Assembly (NCBI GenBank): GCA_022984795.1
Contig: JALIHJ010000008.1
Location: 269,451-333,450, forward strand
From: Fabrea salina
Lineage: Eukaryota; Ciliophora; Heterotrichea; Heterotrichida; Fabreidae
Direction: 5' to 3'
DNA length: 64,000 nt
The notes beneath the pieces are model-generated. The model made no database searches, had not been told where the DNA came from, and worked only from the letters and a program-made list of their open reading frames with translations. The position numbers and the translations under genes are program-made. Shown here one piece after another: positions 18,101 through 26,177 of the stretch; positions within the stretch are counted from its first letter, which is position 1; every line of letters begins with the position of its first letter.

Positions 18101-19527
18101 GACTGGATGTAGTTCCTCAAGTCAGTTGAAGAGTAGTTTTCAACCAGCAAAAAAGTCAGTGCTCTGTATATTGTAGCAGCAAACTGACTTTTCTGTTCGG
18201 CCAAAAACTCAAGCAAGTAAAACAAGTTCCCAATAGCTAAGTACTTCAAAATGAAGTTTTCTTCGCGACTGAGTCTGTTGAGCAAAGACAAAATTGAGTT
18301 GATGATGAATTCGTTTTCCAAAACCTTAGAGTGGAAGTGCAGAACTAGTTGAGTCAAAAAGGTCATTCCAGCAACGCGTACAGAAGCGTCCTTAGAAGAA
18401 CTGTTTTCAGCTTCACTAAGTCCTAGTTCAAGCCAGTAGCCAATTACGCCTGAGTTAGAGACTTCTTCGTAACTACTTTCACTTTCAGCCAAGTAAGGAA
18501 AGAAGTCACAAAGCAAGTTTAGGTAAAGTTTACTGTCGTTCACAGCTTTTTTTAAGTGGGAAGTAAAGAACTCCACATAGTCTTGCTGGCCTATTTGCAA
18601 AAACAACTCAACAACGTTCGAGTAAATGTCCCTGCCAAACCTTTGAAGAGCATAAACGCACATAGACAGAATGTTGCTTTCTGATTTAAACCAGTTCCAG
18701 CACTCCTCAAGCAAACCGTTTTCAGAAAACTCCAAAACAAGCTTTGAAAACACCCGCAAACACCACTGCACAGCTTCAAGGTCCTTAGAAATCAAACCAG
18801 GCTTCAGTCCTGACAGAGTAAAGTCAAGTGCTCCCTCTTTGCTTTCGTTAAGTATAAGTTGAGTTAAAGTTTCAGTGTTAGAGTAAATGTCTTGCAGCCA
18901 CACTATCACGGGCTCAAAGTCCCCTTTAAGGCCCTTTGCCACTATGTGAGCCAGGTACTTGTTTCCCTGAGCCAGCAAACCTGCTCCTTGCTTTACAGTC
19001 AGCTTGAAGTTGTGGCAGAAAGACAGAATCAAAAACTCCAAACAACTCTCAGCCTCAAACAAAGGCTTGGAAGTCTCTATGTTGTCCAAAAACACACCTC
19101 CTCCACTGGGGGTTTTGTTTCTTTTCTGGGGTTTAGTTTGCTCAGCAGTGTGAATTTGTTGCAGAACTTCAAGCAGCATTTCTCTGTCCCCAGCCACTAT
19201 AAGTGACTTGGTGTCTGGGTCCAAAGTAACTCCAAGAGTCTCGAGTGCCTGGGAAATCACGTTCCAGTTGTAAAGTTTTCCTGAGGGTGCACTGGCGTCT
19301 TTGAGGGTGTTTACTTCAGGAATGGGTGTTCTGAGTCTTTCTAAGTTGTTCTGCTTAAAAGTTACTTTTATTTGGTTGAGGCGCTTCACTAAGTTAGAAA
19401 AAGGGTGTCCTGTTTCAAGTGACTGCGCTTCTTCTTCAGAGATTTCAAAAGGAGGCCCTGTTGGTTCAGAGCTCGAAATAGTTCCTACGTCCTTAAGCCA
19501 GTAGTAAATGTGCTCTGGTAACTCCAT
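15103..19527 (-). CDS. Large ciliary-type protein: CH-like head, helical repeats, charged coiled coils
   Basis: About 1474 residues from the ATG at 19527 (MELPEHIYYWLKDVG); an upstream in-frame TTG is unlikely to be used. Residues 1-160 look like the calponin-homology-like domain of sperm/axoneme proteins (YYWLKDVG ... FSNLVKRLNQI ... ISQALETLGVTL). Residues about 190-680 are regular leucine-rich helices suggesting ARM/HEAT repeats. Two highly charged K/E/R coiled-coil stretches follow (near 730-800 and 1150-1320), then a C-terminal helical domain. No orthologue is named with confidence; an axonemal role is inferred from the domain mix. Confidence 0.72.
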   Translation of the reverse strand: MELPEHIYYWLKDVGTISSSEPTGPPFEISEEEAQSLETGHPFSNLVKRLNQIKVTFKQNNLERLRTPIPEVNTLKDASAPSGKLYNWNVISQALETLGVTLDPDTKSLIVAGDREMLLEVLQQIHTAEQTKPQKRNKTPSGGGVFLDNIETSKPLFEAESCLEFLILSFCHNFKLTVKQGAGLLAQGNKYLAHIVAKGLKGDFEPVIVWLQDIYSNTETLTQLILNESKEGALDFTLSGLKPGLISKDLEAVQWCLRVFSKLVLEFSENGLLEECWNWFKSESNILSMCVYALQRFGRDIYSNVVELFLQIGQQDYVEFFTSHLKKAVNDSKLYLNLLCDFFPYLAESESSYEEVSNSGVIGYWLELGLSEAENSSSKDASVRVAGMTFLTQLVLHFHSKVLENEFIINSILSLLNRLSREENFILKYLAIGNLFYLLEFLAEQKSQFAATIYRALTFLLVENYSSTDLRNYIQSNFVLTFESLPSMPVSILVDPLIKRLQVEELGLNTFDFDFIVALAQHGSTTLKQGIHLIDILGKIYLNNMVDARAAGVGFTFLASRFIDEEAMQEYLYIFCRYCLNVIVSAEQELETPNKELEYQRNLIVDMVCWIVQQWQDQLEEKLKDLLLQSNFGYKQVTGSDCKPLLEILSLYGNLEEVLEEFDQKSKELFTAQEESNEEDMQLVPIKENPVPKKKKTAFPWARANADIERVKQRHKEKELKKKEEEEKKAKIFAAKQKRVQKQLEIRRLEQGKEGSSVLQEGQASKLITAEEFVVKEFSQEDQEELEAVKLVLAKYSRVFKVFFQKYSGTGFSMKKGGKSDFDWLAERKNKINEAEFIKLMREHGVIPKLLSKEDLKTVMKSYCHKVLKQTELTTVDYEGFKGVFCQLAWFVYSKPPNDFSHMPAVVSVKQLIMYMRDNLKQRKLSTEIFDEPDPGVGDKDVVKKLNKLLASDPETQLPEGYKRVTDKDVEVAFKIPEFLEVKESFKTSFELLDEVFNSALGFHLIEPFVEYRTTYRAKGVPPKKEKLELPPIQDRPASLLKRKREERSPPPVQSPKKSKKLSPTLKFQIVNASKEDKEYYEEAASALEDILHSLSLKMTRLINRGPRPSEEKFQEKQQRQKTEEEQRKRAEEKRRRLRQQIIQEQLAKAKEERQAKLAQEAAKKKRETELQNARKKAMAEKARKEKEEKEREIKEWVERKREEEKKQKEEELTKQNKAIEKKKQKMEEAKKRNQERLQQLLKEQDSKAKQLKQEETKTPEPKPKATYPKALEKAKQEQVKTQKAKEEVKELSRTTQELFSTYNQQIQAVFVHYCKQFPVKIEQDASSMLSKMSFSAYNKFAKQLNIFPELITTDENQKIFKTLTKEKTTSAGVPKTIDFREFKQALECIASSGRARLNEFKNMPEQVLNETTLQSLFEWIEVNRPLKEVQAMLKEKMEQGSSKPSRVVSKKPIGTNESMSHSSSRPQESMLEP

Positions 19528-19565
19528 TTTATGATACTGGACAGTTAAGTGGAGTTCTGATAATA

Positions 19566-20231
19566 ATGGACAACTTGAAACTAGACTTATCCAAGTACCA
19601 CTACAAAACTCGCAGTCAAAACCCAACTAAAGTGAGTTGTGGAGAAAACGAACTAGACAGTTTGCTATTCCAAGAAATAGGACTTAGTTACAAGTCTTAC
19701 CAATTTTTAAAAGGAATGGCAGAAACAGGAACAGCAGTCACTGAAGTGCCTCAGATTGAAGTTTTCCGACAACTAGTTGCGTCAGCCCTGCTGACTCAGA
19801 TCACAGACGTGGAAATAGCTTTTTTAAGCATTTTGCTGAAAAGGTTCGGCTGGAGAGACTTTGTTGAAGAGCCTAAACTAACTCTAATTTTCAGTGCTTA
19901 TGCTTCAAAAGGTACTTTGAACGAGAGTACAAGCAAACTAGACTCTCTTTTAAGTGCAAAGATTCCTAACTTCGAAGAAAAGTACAGAAGCTGGTACTCA
20001 AAAAAGGTAGGACTGGTTAACCTTAACTACATAGAGCTCAATCTGGAGTACACTGAGCTAGGCAAGACCGAAGTAATATTTGATGAGGAACAAAAAGTAG
20101 ACTACAACGAACTAGTAGACGAACTCGTAGAAACCACTCTTAGGAACGAGCACCACAACCGGTCAAGACTCAGTTCAGAAAACACCGAAGACACAGAGTC
20201 TATGAAACTTAAAAGAAGTAAGCACAAGTAA
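19566..20231 (+). CDS. Unknown 221-residue protein
   Basis: Not recognised. Residues about 45-130 are helical and moderately hydrophobic (FRQLVASALLTQITDVEIAFLSILLKRFGW). The C terminus is acidic then basic and Ser-rich (RSRLSSENTEDTESMKLKRSKHK). No membrane segment or metal site. It is divergent from the 1474-residue gene across 38 bp and lies 19 bp upstream of the next coiled-coil gene on the same strand. Confidence 0.6.
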   Translation: MDNLKLDLSKYHYKTRSQNPTKVSCGENELDSLLFQEIGLSYKSYQFLKGMAETGTAVTEVPQIEVFRQLVASALLTQITDVEIAFLSILLKRFGWRDFVEEPKLTLIFSAYASKGTLNESTSKLDSLLSAKIPNFEEKYRSWYSKKVGLVNLNYIELNLEYTELGKTEVIFDEEQKVDYNELVDELVETTLRNEHHNRSRLSSENTEDTESMKLKRSKHK

Positions 20232-20250
20232 TCTGTAACATAGCTAATAA

Positions 20251-22035
20251 ATGGAAAAAGAGTTCTACCACAGACAAAACGAAGTCCCTCAAAAGTTGTG
20301 TCTAGTTTTAAGCGACCAAGTTAAAACTTGCAACGAACAGATTGAGTTGCTTAAAAAAAGAAAACAAAAACTTAAGTCTGAACAAAAAAACGAACTAGCT
20401 TTTGTCCAAGAAAACAACCGCGTCAAACTCGAAGAACTCAACATCAAACAGTCAGCCACTCTAAACCAAAAACTGCAAAAACTTCAGAAACTCCAACAAG
20501 AAAAGTCAGAGTACGACAAACTCAACCAAGAAGAACTCAGTCAGTACCAACAAACCCTTGACCTGGACTACCAAAAGCGTGAAACTAACTTAAAAGCCTC
20601 TTTGAAAACTGAAATTTCTAAGTACTACAGTTTGCGTGAGTACATCCAGCAAAAAAAAGTCAAGTTTGAAACCTACATTGAACAAACGCTAAAAAAGCAC
20701 CAAGAACAACTAGACCTTTTACAAAAAGACTTTAAGGAACAGCTAACTTCAGACCAAGAAACCTACCAAGCACTTCTAACACAAGCTAAAACTGAGTCCA
20801 AAGACTTCGAAACACAACTCAAAAGCCTAGAAAACCAAAGGGAACAAGAAGTGTGCTCAGTCCAAAACGAAATGCTTTCTGAAAAGCAAAAAGAACACCA
20901 AAAAAGCCTACAGAAGTGGGAAGACCTGCAGTCCCAAAAGAAAATAAAGCAAAAAACCAAAGCACTCAAACTTGCCGAAGAAACAAAGTACCAAGAACTA
21001 AAAGGCCGGAACAACTGGCTGATCAACCAAGTAGAGTCTTTAAGGGAAAAAATGAACAAAACTGAAGAACAACTCAGAGAAAGAGACGAAGTCATCAGCC
21101 GCAAAGAAGCCACTGTGCAAGAACTCAAGGCTTCCAACATCCACCTCATGAACTTCCACTTCGTGCTCAACCAAAAAATCCAGCACTTAAAAGGCCAAAG
21201 AAACCCCTTAGAAACTCAACTAGACGAAAAAGAAGAAGCCATCAAAAACATCTACAACGAGTTAGTTCAAAAAGTCAACCAAAAAAACAAGTACCTCTCT
21301 AAAAACGACGAGTACCGAGAAAAAAACCTGTCTGTCCAGACCTACAACAACCGCCTTAAAAGCCAAATCTTCGCAAGCAAAAAAAAACTCACCATGCTTA
21401 AAAGCGACTTAGCTGACTTAGTCAAAACCACCCAAAAAGACGAACTCATATACAAGCTCAAAGAACTCTACGAAAAACACGCCGAACTCCAAGAAGTCGA
21501 TACTGACTCTGCCCAAGAAACCCAAGACATCAAAGGCAACATTGAAGAAGCCAACCTCCAAAAAGCCCAGAAAGGAATGCTTAACTACCACGAGTCCATA
21601 AAAGGAAAACTAGAGTCTGCTTCCAAAAACACCCAAAACTTCCAAAAGGAAAAAAAACAAGCCATCGTGAAAAAACAACGCGAAAACGCTTTCCTAATTA
21701 AAGAGTGCAACAGTCTGCGCAACGAAAACAAAGAAATCGAAAAAACCCTTAAAAACCTCCAAAGAGAAATTAAAGACCTCACACTGCAACTCGAACTCAA
21801 CCCCATCAGTTACTCCAAAGTCCAGAAAAGCAACTCACTCCCTAAAGTAAAACTCAACCCTTCCGAACAAAGGAAACTCCAAAACAACGCCCAGTTTTCC
21901 AGCATCATTTCTAAACTCGACAAAAACAGCAAACAGTTCGCTCAAGAAACTCAAGAGTTCAAAAAACTCGGCAAAAAGTTCCAGTTTTACCTTAAAGGTT
22001 TTTCAAGTCCCAATAATACAGCTCCTAAACCTTAA
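20251..22035 (+). CDS. Long coiled-coil protein resembling the CFAP57/WDR65 C-terminal half
   Basis: 594 residues, coiled coil almost throughout (about 15-520). A block near residues 250-345 (NNWLINQVESLREKM, then LKASNIHLMNFHFVLNQKIQHLKGQRNPLE) resembles the conserved segment of CFAP57/WDR65, where a FKFVLDYKIKELK-type motif precedes a Pro/Glu turn. No WD repeats are present, so it may be a coiled-coil-only relative or a separate ciliary protein. It overlaps the convergent TTLL9 gene by 4 bp (shared TTAA). Confidence 0.65.
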   Translation: MEKEFYHRQNEVPQKLCLVLSDQVKTCNEQIELLKKRKQKLKSEQKNELAFVQENNRVKLEELNIKQSATLNQKLQKLQKLQQEKSEYDKLNQEELSQYQQTLDLDYQKRETNLKASLKTEISKYYSLREYIQQKKVKFETYIEQTLKKHQEQLDLLQKDFKEQLTSDQETYQALLTQAKTESKDFETQLKSLENQREQEVCSVQNEMLSEKQKEHQKSLQKWEDLQSQKKIKQKTKALKLAEETKYQELKGRNNWLINQVESLREKMNKTEEQLRERDEVISRKEATVQELKASNIHLMNFHFVLNQKIQHLKGQRNPLETQLDEKEEAIKNIYNELVQKVNQKNKYLSKNDEYREKNLSVQTYNNRLKSQIFASKKKLTMLKSDLADLVKTTQKDELIYKLKELYEKHAELQEVDTDSAQETQDIKGNIEEANLQKAQKGMLNYHESIKGKLESASKNTQNFQKEKKQAIVKKQRENAFLIKECNSLRNENKEIEKTLKNLQREIKDLTLQLELNPISYSKVQKSNSLPKVKLNPSEQRKLQNNAQFSSIISKLDKNSKQFAQETQEFKKLGKKFQFYLKGFSSPNNTAPKP

Positions 22036-23297
22036 GGTGCTTTAGGGTTCTCAAGTCTCTGGGATATTTGTTTAGCAAGCTTTTTCAGTTGAGTGAACCG
22101 GGGGTTGTGGCAGCCTAAGTAAGTAGAGTAAACTGAGTTCTGCGGAGTACTCACAGGAGTTCCTCTACAAATTAAGTCAAAACCCCCCACTTGTTCTTCT
22201 TGTCCTGTAAGTAACTTCTCCATGTCCACTATGGTTAAAGCGTCGTCCAAAAGGTTCATTTTGAGTTCGTAGTCTTCTCGAGTGTTAGCTGTCATACTGG
22301 GAGAAGCGTTTACTTCGATTAACCAAGGTTTTAAGTTGTCGTCTATAAGTATGTCGAATCCGTAAAGCTCGAAACTGTGCTTGTCGTTAATAATGCACTT
22401 CTGCACTGCCATCAAGGTTCTAATGAAGATCCGCGAAATCTTGTAAAAGCACTGGGAAACCCTTTCTTGGCCGTACTTAGACATCAAGTACAACTTAAGG
22501 AGCCTTAAGTCCCACTTGCCTCCTGTGACTGAATCGTAGGTGTTACTGCTTTTCTGGATGGCTACGTTGGTTAAGTGCATGTAGTTATTTGCTATGTCTT
22601 CTGGGTTGCCTGAGTACCTTTGGTGGGTGAACCTTGCAAAGCCAGTTCTGTACAAGTAGCAAGTGAGCGGTGAATAGTTTGTCACTAACACATAAATCCT
22701 TAAGTCGAACTTCTTGCCTCCTACAAGCAAGGGGTTGTTTACGTACCTCTGGACTACATAGGGCTCGGCTTGGGGGTTGTCTGGTTTCCACCTGTAGTCG
22801 GACTTCCAAGTAGACACTTGATTGAGTTTGGTGAAAAGAAAGATTCCTTTGCCCTGGGACTTTCCTATAGGTTTCATGATCCACACTGAATTAGGGTACT
22901 TTTTGAACTCTTCCACAAACAAAGAGTACTCCCCAGGCATGTTGTAAGTTATGGGGAAGAAATCCATTTCCTGGGCTTCTTCTAAACGGCCTTCTTTTTC
23001 AAGAGACTTTTTGTAACGCTTGAGGTTTTTGATCATAAGGTCTTTGCGCGTGAGTTCTCCGTAGTTCCGGAAGTGGTTGACTCTTTGGTTGGCACTGAGG
23101 TGGATGTGGTCCATTACTTCATGGATCCAGTCTTTTTCGGCCCAAATCAAATCCCAGTCATCGCCTTCAGTTTCTCGCCAGCCTCTTCTTTTCATTGCTT
23201 CGTAAATGCAGTTCTTAAAAGTTGTTTTGAACTTGATCGAGCTGGGGTTTACGGGGTATTGGTCTTTCTTTATGTATTTGCGTATCACGTCTGACAT
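22032..23297 (-). CDS. TTLL9: Tubulin tyrosine ligase-like protein, TTLL9 type
   Basis: 421 residues. The TTL domain is complete: IKFKTTFKNCIYEAMKRRGW, RVNHFRNYGELTRKDLMIKNLKR, VWIMKPIGKSQGKGIFLF (ATP-binding lysines), YVVQRYVNNPLLVGGKKFDLRIYVLV, NYMHLTNVAIQK and FELYGFDILIDDNLKPWLIEVNASPS. HFRN..ELTRKDL and VGGKKFDLRIYVLV fit TTLL9, a ciliary polyglutamylase that modifies axonemal tubulin. Length is typical. It shares TTAA with the convergent coiled-coil gene and follows the TBC gene by 14 bp. Confidence 0.92.
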   Translation of the reverse strand: MSDVIRKYIKKDQYPVNPSSIKFKTTFKNCIYEAMKRRGWRETEGDDWDLIWAEKDWIHEVMDHIHLSANQRVNHFRNYGELTRKDLMIKNLKRYKKSLEKEGRLEEAQEMDFFPITYNMPGEYSLFVEEFKKYPNSVWIMKPIGKSQGKGIFLFTKLNQVSTWKSDYRWKPDNPQAEPYVVQRYVNNPLLVGGKKFDLRIYVLVTNYSPLTCYLYRTGFARFTHQRYSGNPEDIANNYMHLTNVAIQKSSNTYDSVTGGKWDLRLLKLYLMSKYGQERVSQCFYKISRIFIRTLMAVQKCIINDKHSFELYGFDILIDDNLKPWLIEVNASPSMTANTREDYELKMNLLDDALTIVDMEKLLTGQEEQVGGFDLICRGTPVSTPQNSVYSTYLGCHNPRFTQLKKLAKQISQRLENPKAP

Positions 23298-23311
23298 TTA
23301 AATATTAAGAA

Positions 23312-25171
23312 TTAAAATACACAACAAAAGTCCCGCGAACAGTTTCGCGAACACCCACTGCGTGGAACTTTTGGGTGCAAGTCCACAGGGTCCAAAACAG
23401 TAGAAGCCTTTTCTGAAGAGTAAATAGGCTCAAATTCTACATGGAAACTGTCTGTGTCTAAACTAGCGTCTTCAAGCACTGCAAGCATTTTGTCTTCAAT
23501 GTCCTTAATGCTAGTTTCAAGTTCTTCTTGGCTTTCTTCGGTTTCTGAGGATGAAACTTCTTGGTGGTTCTCAGAGTTAGTTTTGATAGGTGAATGAATT
23601 TCTTCGTAGTGTCCTCCGGCTTCTGGTTGTTCGTAGTGGACACAGTTTATAAGCACCAGAACTTGGGAAATCAAACTGTCTTCTATAATAACCTGAGTAA
23701 GGAGTTCTTTGGAAATCCACTCACGGTTCCCAGCTTCTAGTATTCTAAAAACAGTTCCCTGGTTCTTGCGTAGTGTGTTTGACCTGAAGTCCAAACTTCT
23801 CTCTATAGTGAAGATCATGCTTGTTGCTGAGTGTATTGAAATAACTCCTTTTTTTTCTTCATCAAACACTTCAAAGCACAGTTGGAGTTTCTTGGAAACC
23901 GACTGACTGCTCAGCAGTATGAGTCCTACTTTGAAGCTTTTAAGCTCAATACAGCCTTCATTGAGTTGGTCTATAGTTACAAATATGTTTAAAGCAAGGG
24001 GTACTTCTATGTGTTTTTTAACTGACTTTAAAAAGCTTTCCCTTGAAACGTAGTTGTTAGACTGGATAGTGTCTAGCAAACTGCAAATTTCCAAAACAGT
24101 TTCAAAGCCCTTTTGTTCAAGAAGATAGTTAGTTTTTCTCAGTCTTTCAATCCGCTCGAAGTTGTTTTTTTGTAGTTTTTGTGCTTGTTCGAGATAAGTC
24201 TTGTACATAAGCGACTTAACTTCTTTTTTCGAAATGGCCTTTTTGATCATTGACTCCACTCCGAACTTCTCAACTTTGCAAACTAGCATCTTGAGTGAGT
24301 AGTTACCTGCTGCCACCAGTGCATCCACACTAGGACCTACTCCTAAGACTTTTGTTTCTTGTTTGATGCAGTTCTTCAGAAACCTTTGGTTTTTGGTAAC
24401 TAAAACCAAACAGAACTTGTGGACGAACTCAAACCCGTGAATAAGCAAGTTGTCCCAAACCCGCAACAAGTCTTGTGGCATCAAAACAGTGCTAAACAAA
24501 CTTTTAAAAAGCACTTCTCCCAGTTTTTTGACAGTTGTAGTGAAAGGAGTGATGTCGCTTTGTTTCTTGCTAGAGTTTTCAGGCACAAAAACAGCTTGGA
24601 GGGCAGTAACTAGTTCTGGCAGCAAGTCTTTAGCCATCAAACTCAAAGCAGTTAGTTCCCTCTCAAGCACCAATTGTCTCTTTTCACTGCTGAAGAAACC
24701 CTGAGGAAAGATTTTTTCAACAATGTGGCAAAATATCAAAAAGGCATCAGTTTCTAGACTAAACACTGAAAGAGTAACAGCCGCAATGAAGTTCATCCCT
24801 TGGTGGTAGTCAATGTCAGGTCTTTTCTGACAAAATATACTTAGGAGGTTTACTACCTTTTGCTGGCTTCCAGGAGCCTCAAGTGAAGCCAAAGGCCCTA
24901 AGAAACTGTTAGCTGCTTCTTGTTTAAGTTTCTCGTACTTCCATGCAGGAAGTGACAGCTTTTTTTGAGCTGAAATCTCTTTGTAGAAGTAAAGCACCTC
25001 CATTCCGTACTCCCTACTGACTAGTTCTATCCAAATCCGGGACCTTTGGTTTTGGGGGTCCTTCAAACCTAAGTTAGAAGCTGCCAAAACTGAAAGTTTG
25101 TTTTCTTGAGTCCCAGCTAAGTTCAAGTACCCGTTCCAAGACTTCAAACTCCTTACATGGGAACTGTCCAT
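23312..25171 (-). CDS. TBC domain protein with EF-hand-like region and C-terminal CaaX-like end
   Basis: 619 residues. The TBC (Rab-GAP) domain spans about 40-270: SRIWIELVSREYG, RPDIDYHQGMNFIAAVTLSVF with the catalytic Gln, VLMPQDLLRVWDNLLIHG. The other catalytic motif, normally IxxDxxRT, reads KLKQEAANSF, so the Arg finger seems absent and GAP activity is doubtful. Residues about 415-520 contain an EF-hand-like pair (CFEVFDEEKKGVISIHSA), as in TBC1D8/9-type proteins. The C terminus is Cys-rich and ends CCVF, a possible prenylation signal. Confidence 0.82.
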   Translation of the reverse strand: MDSSHVRSLKSWNGYLNLAGTQENKLSVLAASNLGLKDPQNQRSRIWIELVSREYGMEVLYFYKEISAQKKLSLPAWKYEKLKQEAANSFLGPLASLEAPGSQQKVVNLLSIFCQKRPDIDYHQGMNFIAAVTLSVFSLETDAFLIFCHIVEKIFPQGFFSSEKRQLVLERELTALSLMAKDLLPELVTALQAVFVPENSSKKQSDITPFTTTVKKLGEVLFKSLFSTVLMPQDLLRVWDNLLIHGFEFVHKFCLVLVTKNQRFLKNCIKQETKVLGVGPSVDALVAAGNYSLKMLVCKVEKFGVESMIKKAISKKEVKSLMYKTYLEQAQKLQKNNFERIERLRKTNYLLEQKGFETVLEICSLLDTIQSNNYVSRESFLKSVKKHIEVPLALNIFVTIDQLNEGCIELKSFKVGLILLSSQSVSKKLQLCFEVFDEEKKGVISIHSATSMIFTIERSLDFRSNTLRKNQGTVFRILEAGNREWISKELLTQVIIEDSLISQVLVLINCVHYEQPEAGGHYEEIHSPIKTNSENHQEVSSSETEESQEELETSIKDIEDKMLAVLEDASLDTDSFHVEFEPIYSSEKASTVLDPVDLHPKVPRSGCSRNCSRDFCCVF

Positions 25172-25180
25172 ATATAATTA

Positions 25181-26176
25181 TCAATTACCCGAAAGAAACT
25201 CATCGTGGCCAGAGCTCTGCAGTCCAAAAACCACTAACAAAAGGTGAATCACTACTAAGTACACCATAACTCCTAGTCTGGCCAAAGCTACTTCTTGCAA
25301 GGTGTCGCTTACTTCTTTCACACCTTCGTCAACTGTGTTAACTACCCACCTCACTAGTCTTTTTCTTTTAAGCACTGGAATCGAAGAGAGCGGCTGCCAA
25401 ACTGTACTTCTGACTCTGTTTCCTTCCAGCAACTGGAGTTTCTCGCTCTTTTCAGCTTCAAGTTGCGAAATCAGTGTTGCCCGTTCACTAATGAGTCCTT
25501 CTATAGTTCTTTGTTTGTTTTGCAGGTGCTCAGAAAGGGCCATCATGTCTTGGTTTTCACTTTTAAGGGTTTCTTTTGAACTTTCAGTCTGCACATTGCT
25601 GAGTTTTTTGCAACTTATAGACAGTTGTTCTTCTAGGTCTTTGATCTTAGCTTCTAAGTTGGAACGTTCTAGTTCCATAATGTCTCTTTGTTCTCTTTTT
25701 TCTCGCAAAGCATCTTCAGTTCGGAGTTTTTCAGCCCCCAAAAGACCTTTGAGACTAGTGACTTGCTGTTCAAGTACTTCTTGTTCTGAACCTTTGAGTT
25801 CTTCAGAGTTGCTCTGCATTGAACTGAGCAACTGGTCGTTCATTTCTTTAAGTCGGCCCTGTTTTAGTTCTGAGGAGCGCAGTTCTTCTTTCAGAAGTTT
25901 GTTTTCTTCTCCTTGTTGCTTAAGTGACAGTTCCATCGTTCTTAGGTTGTTTTGGAGGTTCTCGATCTGTGCAGAGTACTTGTCCTCTACTTCTTGGGCT
26001 TGTTGCGTGAAGAATGTCCTCAGAGACCTCATGTCTGACTGGAGTTTTTTTATGTGGTTTTGGAGTTCTTCTATGTACTCGTTGGAGTCCTCGCCTGGGT
26101 TGTGTCCTAGGGCGTCCGATGCAAAGTTGTCTAGTTTCTCTAGCTTAGTTTCAGCCCATCTTAGAATGCTGCTCAT
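25181..26176 (-). CDS. Golgin-84-like tail-anchored coiled-coil protein
   Basis: 331 residues, or 332 if TGA is read as Trp. Starts MSSILRWAETKLEKLDNFASDALG, an amphipathic head like golgin-84/TMF-type golgins. Coiled coil spans about 40-250. A conserved-looking basic segment (LKRKRLVRWVVNTVD) leads to one C-terminal transmembrane helix (LGVMVYLVVIHLLLVVFGLQ, about 300-320). This matches GOLGA5/golgin-84 topology, a Golgi tether. The frame ends TGA and the very next codon is TAA. Its ATG is 1 bp from the stop of the upstream acylase gene. Confidence 0.78.
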   Translation of the reverse strand: MSSILRWAETKLEKLDNFASDALGHNPGEDSNEYIEELQNHIKKLQSDMRSLRTFFTQQAQEVEDKYSAQIENLQNNLRTMELSLKQQGEENKLLKEELRSSELKQGRLKEMNDQLLSSMQSNSEELKGSEQEVLEQQVTSLKGLLGAEKLRTEDALREKREQRDIMELERSNLEAKIKDLEEQLSISCKKLSNVQTESSKETLKSENQDMMALSEHLQNKQRTIEGLISERATLISQLEAEKSEKLQLLEGNRVRSTVWQPLSSIPVLKRKRLVRWVVNTVDEGVKEVSDTLQEVALARLGVMVYLVVIHLLLVVFGLQSSGHDEFLSGN

Positions 26177-26177
26177 T

